Translations under genes and position numbers: made by a program
Shown here: piece after piece, positions 1-7,459 of the stretch
Layout of the letters: the number at the start of each line of letters is the position of its first letter
Position numbering within the stretch: the first letter of the stretch is position 1
Source: Pseudomonadota bacterium
GTDB lineage: Bacteria > Pseudomonadota > Alphaproteobacteria > Acetobacterales > Acetobacteraceae
Assembly: GCA_021845985.1 (NCBI GenBank)
Contig: JAJZES010000033.1
Coordinates: 88,396-152,395, forward strand
Direction of reading: 5' to 3'
Length of the DNA: 64,000 nucleotides
Notes under the pieces: model-generated
What the model was told of the DNA's origin: nothing
The model's database searches: none
What the model saw: only the letters and a program-made list of their open reading frames with translations

Positions 1-1
1 G

Positions 2-202
2 CGCAGCAATCTTGAGCAGATGGGCAGCGATCTGCAGGCGCTGGTGCGCGGCCTGCGGCACGATGAGATCACCGCCGAGGTGGTCGAACTGGCCAGCGGC
101 GTGGCGGCGCGCGATGCGCCTGCCGGATCGACGGCGGCAGGCGCGCGCGCAGGCGGAGGAGCAACACAGCGATGCCGACCAGCGATGACCAGCAGCAGGT
201 GA
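2..202 (+). CDS. F1F0 ATP synthase gamma subunit, C-terminal fragment (5' end outside window)
   Basis: The frame is open from the left edge to a TGA at 200-202, so only a tail is visible. It reads SNLEQMGSDLQALVRGLR then HDEITAEVVELASGVAA. This has the pattern of the C-terminal helix of ATP synthase gamma subunits (a run of hydrophobic heptads, then R-x-EIT-x-E-hydrophobic-E-hydrophobic-x-G). Gamma is the rotating central stalk of F1. It could belong to an alternate (N-type) ATPase operon, where gamma is the last gene, but nothing visible proves that. The last 25 residues are low complexity and overlap the next gene by 31 bases. Only the tail is seen, so the call is moderate. Confidence 0.5.
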   Translation, partial: RSNLEQMGSDLQALVRGLRHDEITAEVVELASGVAARDAPAGSTAAGARAGGGATQRCRPAMTSSR

Positions 203-1758
203 TGGCGCTGCTCGCCGATCCGGCGACCTACGGCGTCGCCACGGTGGAGCGGGTGGCAACGCACGCCTCCGTCGTCTTCCTGGCCGGCGAGCGGGCCTAC
301 AAGCTCAAGCGCGCGCTGCGCTACAGCTATCTCGACTATGGCAGCGTCGAGCGGCGCGGCGCCGCCTGCGCGCAGGAACTGGCGATCAATCGGCGGTTCG
401 CGCCCGGGCTTTATCTCGGCGTGTCGCCGATCACCCGTGCCGCCGATGGGCGGCTGGCGATCGGCGGCGCCGGCGACACCGTCGATTGGGTCGTGGTCAT
501 GCGGCGCTTCGAGCAGTCGGCGCAGTTCGACCAGATGGCCGGGCGCGGCGCGCTGACGCCGGCGCTGATCAGCGCGCTGGCCGACCGCATCGCCCGGCTG
601 CATGCGCTGGCCGAGCCGCGGCCCGACTATGGCGGCGCCGCCGGCATCGACCGGGCAATCACCATCACGGTTGACAATCTGCGCCCGGAGAGCGGCCGGT
701 GGTTTGCCGCCGATGATGTGCAGGACTGGACCTTGCGCGCACGCGCGGGGCTGGCGCGGGTCGCCGCCGGACTCGACCGGCGGCGCGCCGCCGGCAAGGT
801 CCGCGCCTGTCACGGCGACCTGCATTTGCGCAACATCTGCCTGTTCGAGGGCCAGCCGACGCCGTTCGACGCCATCGAGTTCAATCCTGATATCGGCTCG
901 ATCGACCTGCTGTTCGATCTCGCTTTTCTGTTGATGGACCTGCATGGTCGTGGCCTCGATCGGCTCGGCAATCTGCTGTTCAACCGCTATCTCGACCAGA
1001 CCGATGAGAGCGACGGTCTGGCCGCGCTGCCGTTGTTACTGTCGCTGCGCGCGGCGATCCGCGCCCAGGTGACCGCCGCCGCCGGACGGCGCAGCGCCGA
1101 TGCGGCCGGGGCAACGGCCGCCGCCGCCGAGGCGGTGCGCTATCTGGCGCTCGCCCGCGCCCTGCTCGACCCGCCGCCGCCGCCGCGGCTGATTGCCGTT
1201 GGCGGGCTGAGCGGCAGCGGCAAGTCAACGCTGGCCGGCGATCTGGCCCCGGCGCTCGGCCCGCCGCCGGGGGCGCGGCTGCTGCGCTCGGACGTGCTGC
1301 GCAAGCGTGCCGCGGGCGTCGCGCCGGAGGTCCGGCTGCCGGACGCGGCCTACGCCCCGGCGGCACACGCCGCGGTGTATGCCGGCCTCGCCGATGAGGC
1401 GCGCCGCTGCCTCGGCGGTGGCGTCGCGGTTATCGCCGATGCGGTATTTTCCAGCGCCGCCGAGCAGCAGGCGATCGCGGCGCTGGCGGCGGCGGCCGGG
1501 GTGGCGTTCATCGGTCTGTGGCTGGTGGCGCCGCAGGAGGTGCTGATCGAGCGCGTCGCGGCCCGTCGCGCCGACGCCTCCGATGCGACCGCCGCGGTGG
1601 TCCGCGCCCAGGTGGCGCGACAGGGCGGCGTGCTGCCAGGGGAGTGGGGGCCGGGGGGGCAAAGGGCGGGATGGCAGGTGATCGACGCCGCCGGGCCGGC
1701 GGCGGATGTCGCCCGGTCGGCGCGGGCGGTGCTCGGGCTGCCGGCGGACCGGCGGTGA
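172..1758 (+). CDS. Bifunctional aminoglycoside-phosphotransferase-like / P-loop kinase protein
   Basis: A 528-residue protein with two domains. The N-terminal two thirds resemble aminoglycoside phosphotransferase/choline kinase folds: the catalytic-loop motif CHGDLHLRNICLF lies near residue 213 and is followed by a DAIEFN...DLLFDLAFLLMDL stretch typical of this family. From about residue 343 a second domain begins with the Walker A motif GGLSGSGKST, as in small-molecule or nucleotide kinases of the zeta-toxin/AAA_33 group. The substrate is unknown; two-domain proteins of this layout are usually annotated only as APH/ATP-binding. The ATG at 172 has GGAGGA 11 bases upstream and overlaps the end of the gamma-subunit gene, suggesting co-transcription. 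Confidence 0.8.
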   Translation: MPTSDDQQQVMALLADPATYGVATVERVATHASVVFLAGERAYKLKRALRYSYLDYGSVERRGAACAQELAINRRFAPGLYLGVSPITRAADGRLAIGGAGDTVDWVVVMRRFEQSAQFDQMAGRGALTPALISALADRIARLHALAEPRPDYGGAAGIDRAITITVDNLRPESGRWFAADDVQDWTLRARAGLARVAAGLDRRRAAGKVRACHGDLHLRNICLFEGQPTPFDAIEFNPDIGSIDLLFDLAFLLMDLHGRGLDRLGNLLFNRYLDQTDESDGLAALPLLLSLRAAIRAQVTAAAGRRSADAAGATAAAAEAVRYLALARALLDPPPPPRLIAVGGLSGSGKSTLAGDLAPALGPPPGARLLRSDVLRKRAAGVAPEVRLPDAAYAPAAHAAVYAGLADEARRCLGGGVAVIADAVFSSAAEQQAIAALAAAAGVAFIGLWLVAPQEVLIERVAARRADASDATAAVVRAQVARQGGVLPGEWGPGGQRAGWQVIDAAGPAADVARSARAVLGLPADRR

Positions 1759-2430
1759 GCGTGGCTGCAGCGCAGCGTCATCGGGCGCGCGTCGGGGCCG
1801 CGGCCGGGCGCGGGCGGTGACGGACGGATCGGCGGCGGCATGCGGCGGCGCCGGCGGGGCGCGGGCCGAGCGCGGCGGGCGGCGCGGGTGCGCCCCGAAA
1901 GCCGGCCGGGCCGCGGGTTCGGCAGGGTGGCGCGGCGCCGGAGGCGGATTGCGGCGGTCGGATGAGGGGGAGGTTGGCCGCGGCCGCGGCGGCAGTTTTG
2001 GCCGGGCGACGCCGAGCATGCGGCAGAACGGGCGCAGCAGCCGCTCGATGCCCGGCGCCGCGTCGAGCAGGGCGCGCATGTCCGGCTCGTTCAGCAAATG
2101 CTGCAATTGCGAGGCGTAGGCGCAGGCCGCCGGCACCGGCTGGCACAGCCAGCCGGTGCGCCTGGGCAGGCGGCGCGGCGGGGTGGCCGGCGGTCGGCGG
2201 GACAGCGGCTGGCGGGGAGCAGCGCGCGGGGGGGTGCGCAAAGTCCCGGCGGCGGCGCGGGCGGCGAGGCGGGTGATGCGAAAGGACATCCGTTTCAGCC
2301 GCGCCCACAGCAGCATCAGGATCGGGATGGCGAGAAACCCGCGCGGCGCGCGTGCCGCCGCGGCCTTGCACACATCATCGATGATGCGGGCGAGACGCTC
2401 GGCCGGGGGGAGGGTGGTTTCGGCGCTCAC
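1225..2430 (-). CDS. Conserved-looking proline/arginine-rich protein of unknown function
   Basis: The first half looks like a real protein. An amphipathic start (AERLARIIDDVCKAAAARAP) leads into a hydrophobic stretch (FLAIPILMLLWARL). Around residues 105-145 there is a well-formed segment, AYASQLQHLLNEPDMRALLD, followed by RLLRPFCRMLGV. After about residue 150 the frame becomes Pro/Arg-rich and runs 534 bases antisense into the kinase gene, which is unlikely to be all genuine. The true C-terminus may lie near 1780-1950, with the natural stop lost by a frameshift. The start is GTG at 2430 with no good ribosome site. The function is not recognised. Confidence 0.45.
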   Translation of the reverse strand: MSAETTLPPAERLARIIDDVCKAAAARAPRGFLAIPILMLLWARLKRMSFRITRLAARAAAGTLRTPPRAAPRQPLSRRPPATPPRRLPRRTGWLCQPVPAACAYASQLQHLLNEPDMRALLDAAPGIERLLRPFCRMLGVARPKLPPRPRPTSPSSDRRNPPPAPRHPAEPAARPAFGAHPRRPPRSARAPPAPPHAAADPSVTARARPRPRRAPDDAALQPRSPPVRRQPEHRPRRPGDIRRRPGGVDHLPSRPLPPRPPLPWQHAALSRHLGADHRGGRIGGVGATGRDALDQHLLRRHQPQTDERHPGRRRQRRDRLLLGGAGKYRIGDNRDATAEAAARLIGEAGIHRGVCRRGVGRVRQPDLRRDARGTLAQHVRAQQPRPRRRAERRGQIAGQR

Positions 2431-2544
2431 GAACGGAACAAGAACACGAATGCCCCTGACTGGGCAAGCTTGAATTTTGAGCGCTCTGCCGATCCCGTCC
2501 GCGCATCCAACGCTCCGCCAAACGCCGCTGAGCAGAGCGAATAA

Positions 2545-2649
2545 AATCAGCGCCGGATCAGGCCCGATCTGGTCCTGATCGACGAAAAGCCAGACGACAC
2601 CACTTTGCGGCTTGTCCGCCTTGGCTCACATAGCGAGCTTGGCTTGTGA
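2545..2649 (+). pseudogene. RelE/YafQ-type toxin, C-terminal remnant
   Basis: After an in-frame TAA at 2542 the frame encodes NQRRIRPDLVLIDEKPDD, then TTLRLVRLGSHSELGL and a TGA. The pattern R-PD-L-x-L-I...L-x-L-V-R-x-GSHSEL is the last third of YafQ/RelE-family ribosome-dependent mRNA endonucleases, including the C-terminal beta-strand and the conserved G-S/T-H. About 60 N-terminal residues and any antitoxin are missing, so it is a dead fragment. The upstream bases 2431-2544 show nothing coding that I recognise. Confidence 0.5.
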
Positions 2650-2651
2650 TC

Positions 2652-2757
2652 TGCGGCCATGCCCGCGTCACCCTCCGCGCCCGCGCCGTGGCGCGTGGCG
2701 TGAGGCTCGGACGCAAGCCCGAGCTCACCCCGCATCAGCAGCATGAAGCCCCATCCT
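2652..2757 (+). pseudogene. Serine recombinase (resolvase/invertase), C-terminal remnant
   Basis: The frame reads ARAVARGVRLGRKPELTPHQ followed by QHEA. The string A-x-A-x-GV-x-x-GRKP-x-LTPHQ is the signature linking the long helix of the Hin/Pin/TnpR recombinase domain to its C-terminal helix-turn-helix. Everything upstream, including the catalytic serine region, is gone, and the frame is cut by the terminal repeat of the IS66 derivative at 2758. This is probably debris of an older transposon. Confidence 0.5.
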
Positions 2758-3288
2758 GTAAGCGTCGCCCGGACCCCACATAGCCTTTCGTCCCTGGCCT
2801 GTGGTCCCCTACGTCCATGATGATCGACACCTAATCCACCCCGGGCGATGCGGGGCCTTCACCCGATCGGAGTGCTCATACGAGCGCTCCTATGAGCACT
2901 CGGCTTCGGCGGATCGAGGTGATCACCGGCGTGGACCGCCGCCGGCGGTGGACGCTGGAGCAGAAGCAGGCGATTGTCGAGGAGAGCCTGTCGGGGCATG
3001 CGACACCAACCATGGTCGCACGCAAGCACGGGATCGGCACCGGCCAGCTCTATACTTGGCGGCATCAGTTGTTGCGTTCGCGTCGCAGCCAAGGCGTCCG
3101 TTTCGCACGTGTTGAACTGACCGCCGCACCGACCCAGACGGGTGGCCTGATCGAGATCGCGCTGCCGGACCGGACCGTGGTGCGGATCAACGGCGCGGTG
3201 GATGCGGGAACGTTGCGCCACGTCAAAGAGGCCGATATGGCCGATACGGGGTAAATCAACGTCACCGTGGTGCGCCGGCGACGCTTAC
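2758..3288 (+). mobile_element. IS66-family deletion derivative (531 bp, both ends plus tnpA)
   Basis: The two boundaries are inverted copies of GTAAGCGTCGCC. One runs rightward from 2758, and the reverse complement ends at 3288. GTAA-type tips are characteristic of IS66-family ends. Between them lies only the small tnpA gene. The tnpB gene and the DDE transposase tnpC, about 2 kb in a full element, are absent. The 8 bases flanking each end do not match, so one side has been rearranged or deleted since insertion. At the right end the element interrupts a TauE-like reading frame exactly at the tip. Confidence 0.65.
2892..3254 (+). CDS. tnpA: IS66 family accessory protein TnpA (OrfA)
   Basis: A 120-residue basic protein. 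ITGVDRRRRWTLEQKQAIVE followed by S-x-x-x-ATPTMVARKHGIGTGQLYTW is the helix-turn-helix of IS66 TnpA/IS3-like OrfA proteins. The C-terminal strand GGLIEIALPDRTVVRINGAV is also typical. The final residues after DAGTLRHV leave the usual family ending and read to a TAA, consistent with a deletion that removed tnpB and tnpC. The protein probably binds the element ends, but it cannot move the element alone. Confidence 0.75.
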   Translation: MSTRLRRIEVITGVDRRRRWTLEQKQAIVEESLSGHATPTMVARKHGIGTGQLYTWRHQLLRSRRSQGVRFARVELTAAPTQTGGLIEIALPDRTVVRINGAVDAGTLRHVKEADMADTG

Positions 3289-3385
3289 CAACATGAATAT
3301 CTACGCCGAACAGCAGCGTCAGGATCGGCACGATAAAGATGCCGCTTGCCATACCCAACAGCCAAAGGGTGGTCGCCGTTGCCAT
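3289..3385 (-). pseudogene. N-terminal stub of a TauE/SafE-like membrane protein, interrupted by the IS66 derivative
   Basis: On the minus strand an ATG at 3383-3385 opens a frame beginning MATATTLWLLGMASGIFIVP and continuing ILTLLFGVDIHV, after which the IS66 tip starts. The pattern G-I-hydrophobic-VP-x-LTLLFGV-DIHV matches the first membrane helix pair of TauE/SafE (sulfite exporter) family permeases. The rest of the gene, expected to the left, is not there, so the insertion was followed by loss of the flank. The stub is too short for a firm family call. Confidence 0.4.
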
Positions 3386-3460
3386 AAGCTGTCTGCGAAG
3401 TTACGTCCGTCCGCGGGGACGCCCGGAAAGTCGGGTGACGAAGACGACGCGGCGCACGCG

Positions 3461-3640
3461 TCAAAGGCCGCGACGGTCGAGCGTCTGCTGTTCGCGCTCC
3501 CACTCCGTCAGCGTCATGGCGTCGTTGATGCCGCGCGGCTTGAGCAAGCCGTCGAGGTCGAAGCCGGTGCGGCGGCCGGCCTGGTAATCGGCCAGGGCAA
3601 ACGTCGCCATGTCGTCGGGGATGCGCAGGGTGAGGTTCAC
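3461..3640 (-). CDS. Small hypothetical protein or gene tail (59 aa)
   Basis: A GTG at 3640 opens a frame with protein-like composition: VNLTLRIPDDMATFALADYQ, then AGRRTGFDLDGLLKPRGIND and AMTLTEWEREQQTLDRRGL before TGA. An in-frame TAG at 3650-3652 blocks extension. The family is not recognised. It may be the surviving C-terminus of a larger gene, since the whole 2.5-3.7 kb stretch is made of fragments. The remaining bases up to 3793 hold only the leader of the next gene. Confidence 0.3.
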   Translation of the reverse strand: MNLTLRIPDDMATFALADYQAGRRTGFDLDGLLKPRGINDAMTLTEWEREQQTLDRRGL

Positions 3641-3793
3641 CGCGCGGGTCTATGCCGAGGCGGGCCGGCGGGACAACGCGGGGGCATGATCATCTGCTGT
3701 ATCCTGCCGCCGCCCGCGTCCGGGCGCGGTTCGACGCGGCGTGGTGGTGCGCTATGCTGGCGGGAAACCGGCTGATTGCAGGAGGACCCGTCC

Positions 3794-5377
3794 ATGCCCA
3801 TCACCGCGCCGCCGGCTGAGACCGCTTGGTTGCTGCACCGCGTGCTCGGCTTCAGCGAGCTGGAGCCGGCCGATACCGAGGCGGTGCTGAGCGAGGCGGC
3901 GCGCATCGCCGAGGGGGTGTTCGCGCCGCTCGACCGGGCCGGCGACAGCATCGGCGCGCGCTGGCATGACGGCAGCGTGACCCTGCCCGACGGCTTCGCC
4001 GAGGCGCATCGCGCCTATGCCGAGGGCGGCTGGATCGGGCTTGCCGCCGCCACCGAGCATGGCGGGCAGGGGCTGCCGCCGGTGCTCGCCTATGCCGCAC
4101 AGGAGGCGGTGGCGAGCGCCAATCTGGCGCTCAGCCTGTGCCCGATGCTGACCCAGGACGCCATTGCGCTGCTGCAGGCGCACGGCACCGCCGAGCAGCG
4201 GGCGCGCCTCATCCCGCGGCTGATCGGCGGCACCTGGAGCGGCACCATGTGCCTGACCGAGCCGCAATCCGGCTCCGACCTGTCCACCATCCGCAGCCGC
4301 GCGGTGCCGGATGGCGATGGCTGGCGGATCAGCGGCGAAAAAATCTACATCAGTTTCGGCGAGCACGGGATGACCGAGAACATCCTGCACATGGTGCTCG
4401 CCCGGATGCCGGATGCGCCGCCGGGCAGCGCCGGCATCTCGCTGTTCGCGGTGCCGAAGCGGCGCGACGGCGCGGCCAACGGGGTGGTCTGCCGGGCGAT
4501 CGAGGAAAAACTCGGCATCCATGCCAGCCCGACCTGCGTCATCGGCTTCGAGGCGGCGGCGGGCGAGCTGGTCGGGCCGCCGCATCAGGGCCTCGCCTGC
4601 ATGTTCGCGATGATGAACGCGGCGCGGCTGGGGGTGGCGATGCAGGGCGTCGCGCTGGCCGAGCGGGCGTTCCGCCGCGCCGTCGATTTCGCCGCCGATC
4701 GGGTGCAGGGCGGCGGCCCGATCATCGGCCATCCCGATGTGCGGCGCATGCTGTGGACGATGCGGGCGCTGGCGCTGGGCGGGCGGCTGCTGACGCTGCA
4801 TGCGGCGCTGGCGGCCGAGCCGGTCGGCGCGCTGCTGATCCCGGTGGCCAAGGCGTGGGCCACCGATGCCGGGCTGGAGGCGGCGAGTCTGGGCGTGCAG
4901 GTGCATGGCGGCGCCGGCTTCATCGAGCCGACCGGTGCGGCGCAGCATCTGCGCGATGCGCGGATTCCGCCGATCTATGAGGGCACCAACGGCATCCAGG
5001 CGCTGACCCTGCTGCGCCGCGGCCTGCTGCGCGACCAGGGCGCCGGCTGCGCCGCGCTGCTGGCGCAGATCACCGCCGATCCGGCGGCGACGCCGGCCCT
5101 GCTGCATGCCGCCGCACTGGCGCGCGACAGCGCCGGCTGGCTGCGCCAGGCCGAGCCGCGCGCCGGCGAGGCGGGGGCGACGCCGTTCCTGGCGCTGCTC
5201 GGCACGCTGACCGCCGGCTGGCTGTGCTGCCGGGTCATCGCGCAGGCCGATGCGCCAGCGGCGGCGCGCAGCGCGGCGAGCGTGTTCGTCGAACAGGTGC
5301 TGCCGCGTGTTCACTTCCTCGCTCACGCGCTCGCGACGCCGAGCGCCGCGCTGGTCGGAACGGGGCCGATCGCGTAG
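3794..5377 (+). CDS. Acyl-CoA dehydrogenase family flavoprotein
   Basis: Oxidises acyl-CoA to trans-2-enoyl-CoA using FAD. At 527 residues it is longer than classical ACADs and belongs to the long group with an extra C-terminal region. Visible signatures are the flavin/substrate motif CLTEPQSGSDLS near residue 153, KIYISFGEH near 185, and PIYEGTNGIQALTLLRRG near 393, whose glutamate is the usual catalytic base in this subgroup. The ATG at 3794 was chosen over an upstream TTG because GGAGG sits 8 bases before it. No partner ETF or thiolase gene is adjacent, so the substrate is unknown. Confidence 0.9.
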   Translation: MPITAPPAETAWLLHRVLGFSELEPADTEAVLSEAARIAEGVFAPLDRAGDSIGARWHDGSVTLPDGFAEAHRAYAEGGWIGLAAATEHGGQGLPPVLAYAAQEAVASANLALSLCPMLTQDAIALLQAHGTAEQRARLIPRLIGGTWSGTMCLTEPQSGSDLSTIRSRAVPDGDGWRISGEKIYISFGEHGMTENILHMVLARMPDAPPGSAGISLFAVPKRRDGAANGVVCRAIEEKLGIHASPTCVIGFEAAAGELVGPPHQGLACMFAMMNAARLGVAMQGVALAERAFRRAVDFAADRVQGGGPIIGHPDVRRMLWTMRALALGGRLLTLHAALAAEPVGALLIPVAKAWATDAGLEAASLGVQVHGGAGFIEPTGAAQHLRDARIPPIYEGTNGIQALTLLRRGLLRDQGAGCAALLAQITADPAATPALLHAAALARDSAGWLRQAEPRAGEAGATPFLALLGTLTAGWLCCRVIAQADAPAAARSAASVFVEQVLPRVHFLAHALATPSAALVGTGPIA

Positions 5378-5413
5378 GCTGGGCGGACGGATTGCGAGGG
5401 AGAAACGCCCACC

Positions 5414-5725
5414 ATGCGCGTCGCGGTTGCCGTGGGTTCGCTGCTGCTGTTCGGCCTGATGGCGTGTACGCCGCAAGGGCCGCTGCCGGTCGCGGGCAAT
5501 CCAAACCCGCCACCCCCCCCGGTGCGGACCGAAGTGATCCCCAAGCCACCGGTCTCCGAGGCGCCGCTGATCTGGGAGCCGGGGCACTGGGACTGGGCCG
5601 GGACCGGATATTCCTGGCGCGAGGGTGAATGGGTGCCGCGCGCCGGCCACGGCAGCCAATGGCAGGACGGCTACTGGAGCAACCAGAACGGCACCTGGAG
5701 CTGGCTGCCGGCGCATTGGATGTGA
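5414..5725 (+). CDS. YXWGXW-repeat-type proline-rich lipoprotein
   Basis: A 103-residue exported protein. A hydrophobic signal (VAVAVGSLLLFGLMAC) ends in a lipobox with the lipidated cysteine near residue 18. A PNPPPPP linker follows, then a C-terminal half made of aromatic repeats: WEPGHWDWAGTGYSWREGEW, WQDGYW and WSWLPAHW. These match the YXWGXW repeat family of small outer-membrane-associated lipoproteins of unknown role. GAGGGAG precedes the ATG. It lies 36 bases after the acyl-CoA dehydrogenase and 4 bases before the HAD gene. Confidence 0.8.
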   Translation: MRVAVAVGSLLLFGLMACTPQGPLPVAGNPNPPPPPVRTEVIPKPPVSEAPLIWEPGHWDWAGTGYSWREGEWVPRAGHGSQWQDGYWSNQNGTWSWLPAHWM

Positions 5726-5729
5726 TGCG

Positions 5730-6407
5730 ATGACCCGATTAGAGCCGGTGTTTCTGTTCGACCTGGACGGCACCCTGGTCGATTCGGTGTATCAGCATGT
5801 GCTGGCCTGGAAGGAAGCGCTGGACGCCGAGGGCATCGCCCTGTCGGTCTGGCGCATCCACCGCAAGATCGGCATGAGCGGCGGCCTGTTCGCCAATATG
5901 CTGCTGCGCGAGACCGGGCCGGCGATGACCGCCGAGCGGCTTGAGCGGCTGCGCCGGCTGCATGCCGAGGCCTATCGGCGGCACCTCGCCCAGGTCCGCC
6001 CGCTACCCGGCGCGGTCGAATTGCTGGCGACGCTGACCGATGCCGCCATCCCCTGGGCGATTGCCACCAGCGGGCGGATGGAGACGGCGCTGCCCAACTT
6101 GCAGCTGCTCGGCGTCGATCCGGCCAAGGTGGTGGTGGTGACGCGCGATCAGGTGAAATACGCCAAGCCCGACCCCGACCTGTTCCTCGCCGCCGCCGAG
6201 CGGCTGGGCGCGCCGATCGAGCAGGCGGTGGTGGTCGGCGATGCGATCTGGGACATGCTGGCGGCGCGGCGCTGCCGGGCGCTTGGGGTCGGGCTGCTGT
6301 CCGGCGGCTATGGCGCGGACGAGCTGGAGCGCGGCGGCGCGGCGCGGGTCTATGACGACCCGGCGGAGTTGCTGCGGCATCTCGATGAGGTCGGCGGCCG
6401 GCGCTAG
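5730..6407 (+). CDS. HAD-superfamily hydrolase (phosphoglycolate-phosphatase-like)
   Basis: A 225-residue phosphatase of the Cof/PGP/beta-phosphoglucomutase-like subfamily. Motif I is VFLFDLDGTLVDS (nucleophile and acid Asp at about residues 11 and 13), motif II is AIATSGR near 112, and motif III/IV is KYAKPDPDLF, then VVVGDAIWDM near 168. The helical cap lies between residues 20 and 85. The ATG at 5730 starts directly at the family-typical N-terminus, and upstream in-frame sequence is shadow of the lipoprotein gene. The substrate cannot be read from sequence. Confidence 0.88.
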   Translation: MTRLEPVFLFDLDGTLVDSVYQHVLAWKEALDAEGIALSVWRIHRKIGMSGGLFANMLLRETGPAMTAERLERLRRLHAEAYRRHLAQVRPLPGAVELLATLTDAAIPWAIATSGRMETALPNLQLLGVDPAKVVVVTRDQVKYAKPDPDLFLAAAERLGAPIEQAVVVGDAIWDMLAARRCRALGVGLLSGGYGADELERGGAARVYDDPAELLRHLDEVGGRR

Positions 6408-6440
6408 CCGTGCGATGCCAACGGGCGCGTCGCCGCCGCG

Positions 6441-7376
6441 CTACGGCGCCGGATGCTCGGCGTGCCAGTGGCGGGCGATGTCCAGCCGCGTCGCCAGCCA
6501 CACACGGTCATGCCCCTGGACATAATCCAGGAAGCGCATCAGTGCCGCCGCCCGGCCCGGCCGGCCGGCGAGGCGGCAATGCAGCCCGACCGACAGCATC
6601 TTCGCCGCGCCGGCGACACCCTCGGCGTACAGCACGTCGAAACTGTCGCGCAGATAGGCGAAGAACTGCTCGCCGCTGTTGAAGCCCTGCGGGGTGGCGA
6701 AGCGCATGTCGTTGGTGTCCAGCGTGTACGGCACCACCAGTTGCCGCCGCCCGTCCGGTGCCGCCATCCAGTACGGCAGATCGTCGGCATAGGCGTCGGC
6801 GGTGTAGAGGAACCCGCCCTCCGCCGCGGTCAGCTCAAGCGTGTGCGCCGAGGAGCGGCCGGTGTACCAGCCGAGCGGTCGCGCCCCGGTGATCTGCGTA
6901 TGCAGCTCGATCGCCGCCTGCATGTCGGCCCACTCGGCGGCGCGCGTATGGTCGCGGTAGTCGATCCATTTCAGCCCGTGGCTGGCGATTTCCCAGCCCG
7001 CCTGCTGCATCGCGGCGACCTGCTCGGGCGCCCGCGCCAGCGCCGTCGCCACGCCATAGACCGTCACCGGAATGTGTCGCGCGGTCAGCAGCCGCCACAG
7101 CCGCCAGAAGCCGGCGCGGGCGCCGTATTCGTAGATGCTTTCCATGTTCATGTGGCGCTGGCCGGGCCACGGCGCGGCGCCGACGATCTCCGACAGGAAC
7201 GCCTCCGAGGCGGCGTCGCCGTGCAGGATGTTGTTCTCGCCGCCTTCCTCGTAATTGACCACCACCTGCAGCGCGATCCTCGCGCCGCCCGGCCAGCGCG
7301 GATCGGGCGGGGTGCGGCCGTAGCCGTGCATGTCGCGCGGATAGGCGGCACCGGTCGGAATGGGTGAACTGCTCAT
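6441..7376 (-). CDS. PuuE-type allantoinase / polysaccharide deacetylase family protein
   Basis: A 311-residue NodB-homology protein with the features of the PuuE branch: YGRTPPDPRWPGGARIALQV then NYEEGGENNILHGD near residues 41-54, and HMNMESIYEYGARAGFWRL. The segment GWEIASHGLKWIDYRDHT near residue 128 holds the catalytic-site histidine of this branch. PuuE enzymes hydrolyse allantoin without the metal site of classical allantoinase. No other purine-degradation gene is adjacent. A second, more distant NodB-fold gene lies at 10896. Confidence 0.82.
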   Translation of the reverse strand: MSSSPIPTGAAYPRDMHGYGRTPPDPRWPGGARIALQVVVNYEEGGENNILHGDAASEAFLSEIVGAAPWPGQRHMNMESIYEYGARAGFWRLWRLLTARHIPVTVYGVATALARAPEQVAAMQQAGWEIASHGLKWIDYRDHTRAAEWADMQAAIELHTQITGARPLGWYTGRSSAHTLELTAAEGGFLYTADAYADDLPYWMAAPDGRRQLVVPYTLDTNDMRFATPQGFNSGEQFFAYLRDSFDVLYAEGVAGAAKMLSVGLHCRLAGRPGRAAALMRFLDYVQGHDRVWLATRLDIARHWHAEHPAP

Positions 7377-7459
7377 CAGGGGTCTCCCGGCGGACCCGTG
7401 CTCTGTGTCATGGTCCCGCCGACACCGGCAAGACCCCGGACCAACATGGGAGGGACCGC

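Noticed and set aside
2547..2744. 65-codon minus-strand frame
   Set aside because: It is antisense to the recognisable toxin and recombinase tails and has no protein-like pattern of its own.
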